Of a DNA stretch of 64,000 nucleotides, positions 1 through 13,206 are shown piece by piece (the stretch's first letter is position 1; every line of letters begins with the position of its first letter). The notes under the pieces are model-generated. The model did no database searches. It was given only the letters and a program-made list of their open reading frames with translations, and was not told the DNA's origin. A program made the translations under genes and the position numbers. This DNA is from Aporrectodea caliginosa (lineage: Eukaryota > Annelida > Clitellata > Crassiclitellata > Lumbricidae), in NCBI GenBank assembly GCA_020284085.1, contig JACEVL010000834.1:248001-312000 (forward strand). The letters run 5' to 3'.

Positions 1-197
1 TATTTATTTATTTATTTAATTTTATTTATTTATTTATTCTTATTAATTGACAATCCGCCGCGACAACTCAAAGCTCTATTTAGGCTCCCTAAGGGGAACA
101 AACAAGTCACGTCCCCGACCACATGACTTGAAAAATAGCCGGCGGACATGTCGGACACGCAGCCAAATCCCTGGTTTTTTATATCCCGGAATTTTAT

Positions 198-512
198 AAA
201 GTGCCCGAGTGAATTGGAGATTTTACAAATTGCCTAGACATTTCACAAAATCCCTGATTTTACATTGCCTGTAATCATCAGATTTAAGGGATTTTACAAA
301 ATCCCTGGTTTTCAGGTAGTTTGTAAAACTTCGATAATTTTCGTCACTTTCAGGCAATCTGTCAAATTTTCATCATCAGATTCCAGGGAATTTACAAAAT
401 CCCTGGTTTTCAGGGATTTGTAAAGTGCTGTGAGTGAATAGGGGATTTTTTACAAATTGCCTAAAAATTTCAGGCATTTTACAAAATCTGATTTTACACA
501 TTGCCTGTAACA
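198..512. repeat. Imperfect direct duplication in AT-rich DNA
   Basis: The stretch 198-277 is repeated imperfectly at 422-512; both contain the phrases 'ttttacaaattgccta' and 'attgcctgtaa'. Between them 'acaaaatccctggttttcag' also occurs twice (near 297 and 393). No convincing coding signal is seen in 1-671. Confidence 0.6.
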
Positions 513-671
513 TATATACTCTGCCCCCTCTAACTCCTGGCAACCGGACACGGACCTCCTTCTGACTATCCTTTGAACAACCTCTGACTCGACGCAGCGC
601 TCGTGAATAAGCTGGTGCCCTGCGCTTGGATTTAGAGTGGCACTTTAGAAGTTTGGAGATTACGATTACGA

Positions 672-1073
672 CTATATCAAGTGTCTGGATACAAAACCAA
701 TCCATTCTAACATTTGCTGTCCTACCTGTCGTCTAATTCCGCTGTGGTTGCGACAACCGTTGTTCAGTTGCATTGCGACGGCTTCGAACTCGGGCCACAG
801 GAGTTGAATTCTTTTCCTTATCCACCAGAAATGCCAGTCTCCGTCCATCTGGTCGAGCAACCGATACAGTTCCACGTATGGACCACCATCGCGTCGTCGT
901 TCATCTTCCTTCTGGTCTTGCTGCTGCTGCTGCTGCTGAGCCTTTAGGGTGGAGATGACGGCGGGTAACTCCCACTTTCGATTAGTTTTGTCTCCTCTTT
1001 CGCGGATCGCTCCACGGGAGTCAGGTATTTCAGCTACGACGCCGTTCTGCAGCTTTAAATCAAGATCTGTCAA
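672..1073 (-). CDS. Hypothetical ORF or exon of unknown function
   Basis: A 133-residue open frame on the minus strand. It contains a seven-glutamine run and a tryptophan-rich middle ('GDWHFWWIRKRIQLLWPEF'). I do not recognise it. The sequence just upstream of the first coding residues, in minus orientation, resembles a 3' splice site (pyrimidines then CAG), so this could be an internal exon or a fragment of a transposon gag gene. It has no visible membrane segment, signal peptide or known motif, and the glutamine run comes from a CTG repeat on the plus strand. Treat as tentative; it may be non-coding. Confidence 0.2.
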   Translation of the reverse strand: MTDLDLKLQNGVVAEIPDSRGAIRERGDKTNRKWELPAVISTLKAQQQQQQQDQKEDERRRDGGPYVELYRLLDQMDGDWHFWWIRKRIQLLWPEFEAVAMQLNNGCRNHSGIRRQVGQQMLEWIGFVSRHLI

Positions 1074-1151
1074 ACAGATGCGTTGCTTTTGATAGTAAGT
1101 GTCAGAGTATCATTAATATATTATTTCTACCCGAGGTAGGTTGTCATAAAT

Positions 1152-1177
1152 TATCATCATCAGCATCATCGTCATCG

Positions 1178-1261
<84 letters not shown>
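1152..1261. repeat. (CAT)n microsatellite
   Basis: Almost uninterrupted CAT trinucleotides; the first few units are interrupted by CAG and CGT variants. Confidence 0.9.
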
Positions 1262-1304
1262 GGCATGGAATCATATTTTTTATTTTTAGGTCTTTATTGC
1301 TATT

Positions 1305-1446
<142 letters not shown>

Positions 1447-1450
1447 TGGC

Positions 1451-1822
1451 AGCAGCAGTACGCATAAACCCAAATCCCAACCCGTACAGCAGTTCATAAA
1501 TATAATGTAATAGTAAAACTAGAAGTTGAATGAGCGATGAAAACATGGTAGGCTAATATGATGGTATTAATGCTAAATTATTGCAGTAACATTAGAGGTT
1601 TGCTGAGCATATTAGGCCGAATAGCAGAAATAGAAGCTGAATGAGCGATGAAAAAATTATTTTGATGCTATATTATTGCAGTAAAACTAGAATTGGATGA
1701 GCGATTAAAATATTTGTAGTAGATGTAGAAGTTGGATGAGGGATGGATACATGCCTAAAATATAATTTAAATATTTATGAACTGCTGTACAAGTTGGGAT
1801 TTGGGTAAATGCCAGCAGTACT
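1451..1822. repeat. Inverted-repeat unit with four internal direct repeats
   Basis: Arms 1451-1504 and 1769-1822 are reverse complements with few mismatches; the right arm contains 'tttatgaactgctgtac' and 'gttgggatttgggt', found inverted in the left arm. Between the arms the phrase 'gaagttgaatgagcgatgaaaa' occurs in four diverged copies (near 1521, 1631, 1689, 1727). CTG repeats flank the left arm and CAG repeats the right, so symmetry continues outward to about 1862. It could be a small foldback element. Confidence 0.6.
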
Positions 1823-1866
<44 letters not shown>

Positions 1867-2025
1867 CAGCAGCAGCAGTAGTAGTAGCAGTAGCAGTAGA
1901 AGCAGTATATCACCAGCAGCAGCATCATTTCTTTTCGTTTCGTTTCAGAGATTTATATAGCGCCCCTTCAATATCATCTACTCAGGAGCCCTACCGACCC
2001 AGTTTCGGCTAAAGAAAACAGTCTT

Positions 2026-2472
2026 GGGGCCGTCCATAAAGTACACGTCACGCTCCAGGGGAAGGGGTTTAAGAAAGTGTGACAGTTTGTGACAGGAGAA
2101 GGGGGTCAGGCCATGTGTGACGTCACACATTTATTTTTATTATTTTTTATAATTTATTTTTATTTTTAGTAGAATTTCATAGCTTTAAAAATAATTTTCA
2201 AAAATTTTCTGAAACATTTTAATTAGTTTTATGTCAAAATAGCATGAAATGCATATCTCCTGAATGTGTTTTCACGATTCCTCTCGCTCAGGAGCGCTAG
2301 TAATAATGCTTTTGCGAAGCCTTGTTTATGTATTAGCCTTGCTTTCGGAAGTATTATTATTTCTATGTTCGAAAGTGTGACGTACTTTAGGGGGGGTCCG
2401 AGTTTTGTGACAGTTTGTGACAGGGGGGGTAAAATGGTCAAAAATAGCGTGACGTACTTTATGGACGGCCCC
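2026..2472. mobile_element. Non-autonomous DNA transposon (MITE) with ~27-bp terminal inverted repeats
   Basis: The left end 'ggggccgtccataaagtac' and right end 'gtactttatggacggcccc' are inverse copies, and the similarity continues inward through 'gtcacgct'. Sub-terminal copies of 'gtgacagtttgtgacagg' occur near both ends (about 2079 and 2409). There is no transposase frame. I could not find a convincing target-site duplication, so the superfamily is not assigned. Confidence 0.75.
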
Positions 2473-4336
<1,864 letters not shown>

Positions 4337-4602
4337 CAACAGATGACACAGGCTCCTAATTGAATCAATTTTCAATCAATCTTCACCTTAAAATTAAACA
4401 GCCGGCAACATTCCTTAAGCAACATGTTCAGTCTTGTATGCGTGCATCTATACTATTCTGTGTCAACAGCCTGTGTCAACAGATGACACAGGCTCCTAAT
4501 TGAATCAATTTTCAATCAATCTTCACCTTAAAATTAAACAGCCGGCAACATTCCTTAAGCAACATGTTCAGTCTTGTATGCGTGCATCTATACTATTCTG
4601 TT
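4337..4602. repeat. Tandem duplication, 140-bp period
   Basis: 4337-4462 and 4477-4602 are essentially identical, from 'caacagatgacacaggctcc' through 'ctatactattctgt', offset by exactly 140 bp. Near-identity suggests a recent duplication. The flanks (4603-5434) contain nothing I recognise. Confidence 0.85.
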
Positions 4603-5434
4603 TACATATAAAGCGTCTCTCACAGTACAACCTAATCAGTGACGCATCTATTAGATGCCTAACACAGACAACACGATGAGAAATTTGAAAACAATTAGCT
4701 GTCATGAATGGATTCAGACTTGATAAAGTATATTGAGGGTTCACGAGAGATTTTCATAAATTATCTTAGAACATACATTTTTCGTCTGCATTTCCACTTT
4801 TTAGCTGCAACTTTGTAGTAGTGTTAAACTATTAAACCATGCCTAAAGGACCCATATTAGGCTAACAATTTATAAATTTAAAATGAAGCGACTATTCTTA
4901 TTATGAATTTATAACAACCCTGATCAGTGAGCTCTAGAAGCGGCTCTACATGAAAGTTTCAATTTCAATTACAAAATTCAAAACTGGAATTATTTTAAAA
5001 GTGGCCTTACCATTGTGTGAGTCTAAATTCAGTTAGACGTGAGGCACAGACCTGTGGCGTAACACCTGCCTCTACGTACCTGTGCTATATGCTAAATTAC
5101 AGGCTAATTTCATGCAGTCCATGGACTACAGGCCTAGGTGCATAGAGGTATGTAGTGTACGAACGGCACAGGATAATCGAGGTATTGTTCACAGTAAAAT
5201 TATCGTCGACTCCCTTCCATAAGAAATGGCAAATTGCACCGGTATTGATCAGAAGTCGCTAGTCAGAATGAAACTGCCAATCATCTGACAAAAGAGATTT
5301 CCTGTCATCTATGGTACATTAGGCAATTTGTCAGCCGTTCACTTTTATTGATTCTCTACACCAACAGTAACGCCGTAATATGAGGCTCGTATGGCATCGT
5401 TCCCACATGTATAGGCTTCGTATGTCTTGCACAT

Positions 5435-5764
5435 TGAATCATGGTGAGCCTATGTCACTCAGGTTTCACTCAAGAATCATGTGAGCCTATGTCACTCAGG
5501 TTTCACTCAGGAATCATGTGAGCCTATGTCACTCAGGTTTCACTCAGGAATCATGTTAGCCTATGTCACTCAGGTTTCACTCAGGAATCATGAGAGCCTA
5601 TGTCACTCAGGTTTCACTCAGGAATCATGTTAGCCTATGTCACTCAGGTTTCACTCAGGAATCATGTGAGCCTATGTCACTCAGGTTTCACTCAGGAATC
5701 ATGTTAGCCTATGTCACTCAGGTTTCACTCAGGAATCATGTGAGCCTATATCACTCAGGTTTCA
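5435..5764. repeat. 37-bp minisatellite, about nine copies
   Basis: Unit is built from 'gaatcatgtgagcctatg' plus 'tcactcaggtttcactcag'. Copies differ mainly at one dinucleotide (GTGAG, GTTAG or GAGAG). The 37-bp period is not a multiple of three, so translations rotate frame and the array is non-coding. Confidence 0.9.
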
Positions 5765-6263
5765 ATTAACAAATATATATATATATATATGTTATATAAT
5801 ATATATAAGCTTATATGTTATATAAATATTTATGAAATCCATTGTGGGAATCTTGTTGGCTTCGTATACGTCCCACATATGATGTTTCTGTTGGAATTGT
5901 GTAGAACAGTTTAAGTGACTGGATGGCAGAGATTAAAGCAGCCTAGTAGTTGCAACATTTTTATCAATAGGCCGATACTACGACGTGTACTGTGCACGCC
6001 TATGGCGTATGAAGTGCATCACCTATTATTTAGTCACATTGCAAACATCTGCTGTGAATAATATTGTTTAGAGCAATCAGTAATTTTTAGCGTTTAATGT
6101 TCTGTATCAAATAATAAAATACTAAAAGTTCAGAATTTCAGCTAGTATGACATCTAAAACAAAGTTCAATTTTAAACTATGACAAATCGGAATAGATAAT
6201 ATTGTGAAAGTCCACTGTTTGCATTTTCATGAATACTAGCCGGGTCAAGGTAAATACCTTACA

Positions 6264-6611
6264 CAAGTGTTTCCGAAATTGGTGGTCCGCGGACCGATGC
6301 CGGTCCGCGAGTCCTCAGTGGCCGGTCCGCAAAATGAGTCAAGAAACTGGTCAAATTTAATTGTCTCGGAATCAAGAAATGGCTATTATATTTTTTAAAG
6401 TCATACCAAAACACTTATTAGGCTAGCATTTAAAGGACAACAGAGTCATAGAATTGACAAACAACATTCATTTAAATCAATTTTAATACATTTTGAGAAA
6501 TTTAGGTGATCGAAAACGAAAAAGAGAAATAATTGATACATTTTGCACCGGTCCTCCTGCAGTGGGAAAATTCGTGCCGGTCCGCGACACTGAAAAGTTT
6601 GAGAAGCGCTG
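6264..6611. mobile_element. hAT-like non-autonomous element (copy 1)
   Basis: The right end read inward is 'cagcgcttctcaaacttttc' followed by 'gtcgcggaccgg'; the left end is 'caagtgtttccgaaattggt' followed by 'ggtccgcggaccg'. This is the style of hAT (Charlie-like) termini. The interior is shared with 30371-30641. No 8-bp target duplication is recognisable, so the copy is old or its boundaries are approximate. A 111-residue frame crossing it is not convincing. Confidence 0.6.
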
Positions 6612-7743
6612 CCCAATATGCCTACAGCTGCCAGCCCAAGATCCCGCGAGCTGCGACCTAGGACTGCACTGGGTTGCCCTATATGCAACATCCAAATGTC
6701 AGAATGATCTTAAAATATTAGCCTCGATCTACTTTGGCCATGAAGGAGGTCGCGTGACGGAAGACAGTGTATTAGAATTCCTACGACTAGAATGCCATAC
6801 GTGTAGGGTAATTTTCAAATTCATATAGCTCCTGTATTTAAGAAACTTTAAATGACTTTTGAAAGATGCTGTATATTTGTCAATTCGATTATTTGATGGC
6901 CGTATAATAAGTCTGTGGCCTGTCAACTTTTATCGCAGCTCATAGGCCTACAATGGCACAATGCCAATCACTGGGAAAATGACGATATCGTCGAAGAATG
7001 ACGGAATTATCGGAGCTATATGAATAAATCATTTGTCAGGCGATTAGTAGCTTCACCAGTTTTGTCGTAGGCCTATACGTTTCTATAAAGTTTCAAACAG
7101 AGGCAGAAGCACAAAGAATGGCGCACACGCAGAATAACACATACATACAACATTATAACGCTTAGAAAACACACACACAAGCAGCTAATATACAGACACA
7201 TACAAACAGGCAGACACACAAACATACTTGTCAATACACACATCTGACAAAGATACACAAACAACAGGCTGACAGACATTCTGAAAGCATCAAGGAGACT
7301 AGGTAACGAGTAGTGCAGACAGACAGACAGACAGACAAGAACCGATAGCCATACACACATATAGGCACGCAGGCAGACAGGCAGACAAAGACACAGACAT
7401 ACGTAGGTTGAGGTGAATGATTCTATGCCCAGTTCGGCTGTTATATTCATCGACGTTGTATCAATGCGAGACCTGGTGCCTCGTGAAAGCAGACATTGAG
7501 AGCGTCAACGCATTCGTCGTCTGAATAGTCTTGTTTCAATTATATGGACGGCGATGAATGGTGCCATGTGTTCGTCTAATCGGGTATGAATCCAGCCCTT
7601 AACCTCTGAAGCCATTCAAAGGCAGACACTCTCTCGAGGGAAGCGCAGAAGCAGCGGGGTTCCCGTAAGCCTAAGACCGGATTTACTGACGCAGATCCAC
7701 TGTAAACAACTGGGAGTACTCGATACCATTTGGAACAACTCAC
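6612..7743. other. Non-coding stretch
   Basis: No supported gene. Around 7080-7400 it is rich in CACA and CAGACA short repeats, which create long cysteine/leucine frames on the minus strand. Confidence 0.6.
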
Positions 7744-7823
7744 AACCACCACCACCACCACCACCACCACCACCCCCACCACCACCACCACCACAACCAC
7801 CACCACCACCACCACCACCACCA
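7744..7823. repeat. (CCA)n microsatellite
   Basis: CCA/ACC triplets with few interruptions. Glycine, valine or tryptophan runs in minus-strand frames are artefacts of this tract. Confidence 0.9.
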
Positions 7824-8857
7824 CATGGAGATGGCTGACTGCCAGTTGATGTGAAGTAAGTGAGACGTAAAATCTCCACATGCAAAGGACCGACTGTAAT
7901 TATAACACAAGATACACAGTAGTCGTCCTATGTTTAAGTTGCCAACCAAGTGCGGCGATGTGCTGCATGATTGTGTCTACAGATGAATTCAATTTCAGTT
8001 TGGCTGTCTATTACGCGTTCTCGCAGGCGTGAAGAGTCTCATTAATTGTAGTCTAAGAAAGCAGCCAACTGAGTGCGTTAGTAATTCATCCTCCACCTGC
8101 CAATCAAAGTAACGCGCAACAGCTTCGAATGAAAAGCTACAACACTGGCAAATAATTGGGATCGAGAATGAAATCTGAAGTAATTGTTCCTTTTAAGTTG
8201 ATAGTCGTAACAAAATACCCGCAGATTTGATGTCATCGCACAGTCAGCAGCTTCTCATCTTCATCTCGGCAAAGATACAGACTAAACTAGGTCAACATGT
8301 GGATTGGCCCACTGAACTGTATCATCGGCGGTTAGCAGAGAATTGAAGCAGCTGCTATACCCCTACGCATTCCAGCCATTCCTGTAGACTGATATTCATT
8401 GTTATACACTTTCAAACCTTCGACATCTTTCATTTTATATGCGTATAGGCCTACATGACTTATTCCAACTACAATTCATACTTTGTATGTAATTGTAATT
8501 GAGAACATTTATATAGAGCAACTTTAAGATCAATTTGTTTGACATACTGCTTATATTATCGTTCATATATCTCCATCAAACTGATTTTATAGACATGTAG
8601 GCCTACAATAATAGGGTTAATCCTTTAAGTGATTTCTGTGATTCAAAGCACATTACAACATGAAATACTGGCATGTTTGTAAATCGAATTATCTATTCAG
8701 GAGTGGAACTCAAGAATGAATATATTTGGTGTTGGATTGATATAGCATATATATATAAATATATATATATAGCTATATATATATATATGAAATCCATTGT
8801 ATATATATATATATCCATTGTGAGAATGTTGTTGGCTTCATATCCCACACACACATA

Positions 8858-8891
<34 letters not shown>

Positions 8892-9330
8892 CTTGTTGAT
8901 CTGCGTGTAATAATATTGATGTGTCTGGCATGTTGTTTATTTAATTTACTGAATAGCTACTGCCAGTTTTCTGCTGCCACCGTATAAGTGTATTGAAACA
9001 AAATAATTACACTATAGCCAGTTCCTTCAGTCATGTTGGCACTGTCAACCGGAACCCCCGTTGCTGCCTACAGCACCGAAGTCTGTCTATCACACAATGG
9101 CATTTCACGAATGCACTACAAGTACAAGCAGCTTTGTCGTGCGCATCTGACATTCGACGACAGCTTTCAAGCGTCTTTCAGTTCGCGGTCCACGCACACT
9201 CTGCCTGCGCTTAATTCAACCCGTTAATACGGCTCCATTGTTCGTTTTCATCCCACAATAATCGCCGGGAATAATTGACTCTAATTCGCTGGGACTGACT
9301 CAGTCGCTCTGGGAATCTCTCCGGCGGTCC

Positions 9331-9374
<44 letters not shown>

Positions 9375-9390
9375 GAGACAGAGACAGAGA

Positions 9391-9424
<34 letters not shown>

Positions 9425-9425
9425 C

Positions 9426-9481
<56 letters not shown>

Positions 9482-10174
9482 GTAGCTGTGCGGTAGGTGG
9501 CCTCTTCTCAGTCGATTGGACGGGCGGACGAACGAAGGAAAAGAGATAAGAGAGACGTATCACTCAACCGTCTCGCCTTTCAACGAATCATCGCTGCAAG
9601 ACGCAAGCGATTCGCCGATGTGTTTTACTTAACGAAGATTGGCAGCCGATGATAGAAGCCAGGCTTCGTCTCCTCCAAGGTTAACCGATCTCCTCTCTCC
9701 GAGACTCCGACTCGACCGTCTTCCAGCGACAAGAGTCGCTCCGTCGAGGAAACGGTGACGATTGGAAGCGACCGTGAAAACCGGTCGAGACATGTGCGCT
9801 GTTGAAATGATGAGGAGGAGCTCCAATCAACTGTTTTCGACTTCAGCGCAACAACCGAAACTACTCCGGATGTAAGACTCTGACTGCCATCGAAAGTAGG
9901 CGCTGGTTCATCTGCGCTGTGTAAACATAAAACAGTTTTCTCTTTCGGAAGATATTTAGTGCTAAGATGAAACGTAGGCTACAAAGTTGTAGCACATAAC
10001 AACCGTTGATCGTCGTTTGTGGTTTGGTTCACGGATGCAAAACAGAGAAGTTATTTGAGAAGAGAATTTACTTTTTTAGCGCAGTTTCTTTACGTTTGAC
10101 AGAAGATAGAATTTGATAAAGGATCGAATATCGTTTTGTAGCGCAGTTTCTTAACGGATACTTTCGGCAGCAGA
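7824..10174. other. Non-coding stretch upstream of the GPCR gene
   Basis: No supported gene. It contains (TA)n patches at about 8740-8890, within which 'gaaatccattgt' and 'gttggcttc' recur from 5833-5862 (a dispersed repeat). A GA/CAGA-rich tract lies at about 9331-9479. The last 150 bp before the GPCR carry 'tagcgcagtttctt' twice (near 10078 and 10140), probably in its 5' leader. Confidence 0.5.
9331..9479. repeat. (CAGA)n/(GA)n purine-rich tract
   Basis: CAGA repeats pass into a long GA run; serine-leucine frames on the minus strand are artefacts. Confidence 0.9.
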
Positions 10175-11473
10175 ATGGACTGTCTGGAGAGCTGGAATTG
10201 TCCGGATGTAGACACTAAGTTCAGCAACTGGATTATTTTAAGCGAGAATCAGACGATGAACAGAGCCATGGTAGGGAACTGGTTTCGTGGTAAAACCACC
10301 ATCTTTGGTAGCGTGCTGTCCATATGGATCGTTGTTGTCAACGTGATCGTCTGTGTTGCTATCCTCGCCGTAAAGAAAACTGGATCTACACTCAAGGGAA
10401 CTGGTTTTACAGTAAAGAGAACTGGATTTACAGTAAAGAGAACTGGATTTACAGTAAAGAGAACTGGATTTACCAATTGGTATAGAAACACATCCGATAT
10501 CACCCGGAGCACATCCTGGTTAGTGGTCAACTTTTCCTTTGTCCAGCTGGTCATCGGGGTCATCGTTGTACCGGTTACGCTGGTCACTGAGTCCAAAGGC
10601 GTCTGGTCATTGGGACTTCTGCCGTGTCGTCTTTGGCTGATGGCGCAGATCATCCTCGTGGCCAACACCTTCTGGTCACTGGCTGCCTTGACCATCGATA
10701 TACTGCTACACCAGATGTCGCCAAAGTTTCACCGGAAACTGACCGGAAGGAAGCTGTCAATGGTTGGGCTGATCGTCTTCGTTTGGGGTTTGTCCGGACT
10801 GGCGCTGGTTCCGCTGTGGACGTCCTTTGCAAGGAAGGACTTCGTCCTGGAAGAGGTGTGCGCCGTGAGTATGACAAAGGATGACGCAGTTGTCTTCCTG
10901 TTGTCGGCATTTCTCTGTCCAGGGTCGGTCATCGTCATCGGTGGTGTCGCCATATTGGCGGCGGAAGTCTATACGGTCGCTAGGGGCATGACCACCATGA
11001 AAACCTTCAATGTCGAATCACAGATTTCGTCAGAGTCGAAGCTAAAAAGTCCAAAGACGTCAGCGGAAACTATCATGGCGGCCATCTTGTTCGTCGATGT
11101 CTGTAGTCTGATCACGTGGGCTCCATCGTTTGTCGTTAATACGCTGGTTCCCTTCTGCGACGAAATGTGCGTCGATCCGGGTCTCTGGACCTTCTTCCTG
11201 TGGTTGGGCTACGCCAACGCCGGCCTGGCTCCGATTCTCTGGATCATCGACAGCGCAATCAGGGCTCGCATTGGATCGCTGTTCAAGGCCATCTGTTGCC
11301 GAGGATCACCGGCTGCAGAGGCTGAGCCGAGGATGAAGGATGGCCTGCCCATTCAGTGCGACGCTATGTTGGCCCGCTCTGTTGACGCCATTTTGTGGGA
11401 AGATGACGAAAAGGTTCGGTTCTTTGGAGGGTCTGAACAGACTGTAGCAGCTCCGCAGAAACTGACCAACTAG
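10175..11473 (+). CDS. Divergent rhodopsin-class (class A) G protein-coupled receptor
   Basis: A single-exon 432-residue protein with seven membrane segments at about 43-66, 112-136, 151-177, 194-215, 236-262, 300-324 and 335-358. Class A landmarks are present: N56 in TM1, C151 at the start of TM3 with C229 in the second outer loop (likely disulfide), W204 in TM4, P249 in TM5, W315-A-P317 in TM6, and 'WLGYANAGLAPILW' in TM7, recalling the amine-receptor WLGY-N pattern. N25 is a glycosylation site; CC at 374-375 could be palmitoylated. Key switches are altered: Q124 where TM2 normally has Asp, D175-I-L in place of DRY, and APILW in place of NPxxY. The amine-binding Asp of TM3 also appears to be Gln (Q158). 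The first inner loop is about 45 residues and holds a repeat. The ligand is unknown; signalling may be atypical. The start ATG follows a leader with no in-frame alternative that I favour. Confidence 0.85.
   Translation: MDCLESWNCPDVDTKFSNWIILSENQTMNRAMVGNWFRGKTTIFGSVLSIWIVVVNVIVCVAILAVKKTGSTLKGTGFTVKRTGFTVKRTGFTVKRTGFTNWYRNTSDITRSTSWLVVNFSFVQLVIGVIVVPVTLVTESKGVWSLGLLPCRLWLMAQIILVANTFWSLAALTIDILLHQMSPKFHRKLTGRKLSMVGLIVFVWGLSGLALVPLWTSFARKDFVLEEVCAVSMTKDDAVVFLLSAFLCPGSVIVIGGVAILAAEVYTVARGMTTMKTFNVESQISSESKLKSPKTSAETIMAAILFVDVCSLITWAPSFVVNTLVPFCDEMCVDPGLWTFFLWLGYANAGLAPILWIIDSAIRARIGSLFKAICCRGSPAAEAEPRMKDGLPIQCDAMLARSVDAILWEDDEKVRFFGGSEQTVAAPQKLTN
10379..10476 (+). repeat. 21-bp in-frame tandem repeat inside the GPCR
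   Basis: About four units of 'actggatttacagtaaagag'+a encode the heptad TGFTVKR; the first unit is diverged (TGSTLKG). It lies in the first intracellular loop and adds three to four basic units without breaking the frame. Confidence 0.9.
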
Positions 11474-12193
11474 ACATCAGTTGCGCAGGAAGGTCGAAGG
11501 TCATGCAAATGGTTCGATTTCGAAAGTTAATTCTTAGTCATCGCATTCAATTCAGACATTTAAGAAATTAAGACGATTTTTCTAGACAGCGAGATGGTTG
11601 TTCCAAAAAAGTGGTTCTAAAGCAGACGACTATAATAGGCTACCAAGAGCCAGTCTTAAATCAAGATTATTTGCTCGAGGGTTACGAAAATGTATACCAG
11701 AGAGCGGGAAATATTTTCTCGAAGCCGGTTAATGTTCCATGTGTCAACGTCAAGAGAGGAGCAAAGGACATCGAAGACTTGAAGTTGATAGTTTGTCCTT
11801 TTAAGTCTGTCATAAGTGTCTATGGACGAAGATACTGGAAATAATTTGATCAACTGCTATTTTGTATATTTTCCTTTTTCGCCAAACTGACACATCAGTA
11901 GGAGCCGATTAAAAAACAAACAGATCATTTCTCATTTACGAACTGAGCCATGCAGTCTTGCTTAAATTGGCCTTCAGAAATGCAAGCATGCTTTGATTTC
12001 ATCTGAGAAAAGAGCAAAGTTTAAAGTATCGTGTTTAAAGCATACTTCGATATAAGATAATTATGTCTCTTAAAGTATGCCGGGCGTGAGCATATGAGGC
12101 TTGGTGCGATTGTTTACTGTGTATATTTTGCTAAGGCACCTCTTCCTCGTTTGATGAACTCCCGCGGTAAAAGTCTTCGCAAGATGTCGTTGC

Positions 12194-12199
12194 AATAAA
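12194..12199 (+). terminator. Possible polyadenylation signal AATAAA for the GPCR gene
   Basis: An AATAAA hexamer 721 bp after the GPCR stop codon. The association is inferred only from position. Confidence 0.3.
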
Positions 12200-12937
12200 T
12201 GACTTCTGATGTCGACATTTATGTGGTTTTGAGCGACGCGCTTAGCCTCATAATATAATTATGCACTTGTGAACTTGTGTAAGTTAAGTGTTGGCTTCAA
12301 ATCTAATCACTTAAGGTTTACGACTGTGATTGTCTTGCACCTGTGAATCAGCTGCATGCTATTTAGAACCTGAAGAAATTCGGAGTGTTTCAGTTTACGA
12401 TTTTTGTGTTAATACATTCTATTTGCATGATTACCATAGCATCTTTAGGCCTACTTTATTGCAAACGTAAATGTAGATCTTCAAAATTTCTCAGCCGCGC
12501 ACAAAATCCGCGTCAGGCAGGTGGTCGTGTGGCGGCGCAGGAGTAGAATCAGAAGAGGATATCCTGCAGAGTTCTGGTTTCAGTCGTGCGTGAAAAGTAG
12601 GAGAGGAGAGTGCAAGCGGAGAAGAGGCGAAATTATCAGGCGAGATAGGAGGATGAACAAATTGGCGGAGATCCTTTTGCAGTTCATTCCAAAGAGCGGT
12701 GCAGCATATAGACTAAGGAGCGGTTGCAGAATTTCAGAGAGGAGGAGACTCGAGGCCGAGATGGAATAGACCTGGGAAGTTGGATGGTTAATAGCTGTAA
12801 ACCACTCTGCATTTTCAGTCAAAATATGCCTACAAACCTTCTGGCTACACTAGACTTACTATTACCATATAATCTACAATAATGCATCTGCTGTTAGAAT
12901 TAGAATAACCACAAATAATATTATAACTGTAAAAGCG

Positions 12938-12940
<3 letters not shown>

Positions 12941-13013
<73 letters not shown>
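12941..13013. repeat. (TA)n microsatellite
   Basis: About 35 TA units with one interruption near 12960. Confidence 0.9.
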
Positions 13014-13014
<1 letters not shown>

Positions 13015-13162
13015 CGCACTCGTCGACGTGATGTATATGCCGACGTGATAAGACTTCAACATGTGTTCGATATATACGTATACATGCTCCATGAATCCAG
13101 CAAGTCGTTTTTGCATTGTTTTGCTAACTGATGTAATTTTTCGTAATAGGCTAGCGCAGGGA

Positions 13163-13206
13163 GCGCCTCTGAGTAGATATCTTAAAGGGGCGCTATATAA
13201 ATTATC
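13163..13206 (+). repeat. SINE tail fragment
   Basis: It reads 'cctctgagtagatatcttaa' and then 'ggggcgctatataaatta'. The same ending recurs at 13918-13965 and, inverted, at 58150-58200, marking a dispersed family. The rest of the copy is too diverged to place. Confidence 0.6.

Noticed and set aside
2026..2472. Assignment of the 2026-2472 element to a named superfamily
   Set aside because: The inverted ends are clear, but only a two-base match flanks them, so no superfamily-specific duplication can be claimed.
5435..5764. Possible CRISPR-like array
   Set aside because: Units are contiguous with no unique spacers, and the context is an animal genome; it is a minisatellite.
6493..6828. 111-residue plus-strand frame with two CxxC-like pairs
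   Set aside because: Its first half lies across the end of a hAT-like repeat that is also found at 30371-30641, and there is no splice or start support.
11611..11844. 77-residue frame after the GPCR
   Set aside because: No recognisable motif, no splice signals that join it to the receptor; more likely 3' untranslated sequence.
12521..12769. Arg-rich 82-residue frame
   Set aside because: Begins in a dispersed repeat shared with 57348; composition follows purine-rich DNA; no supporting signals.
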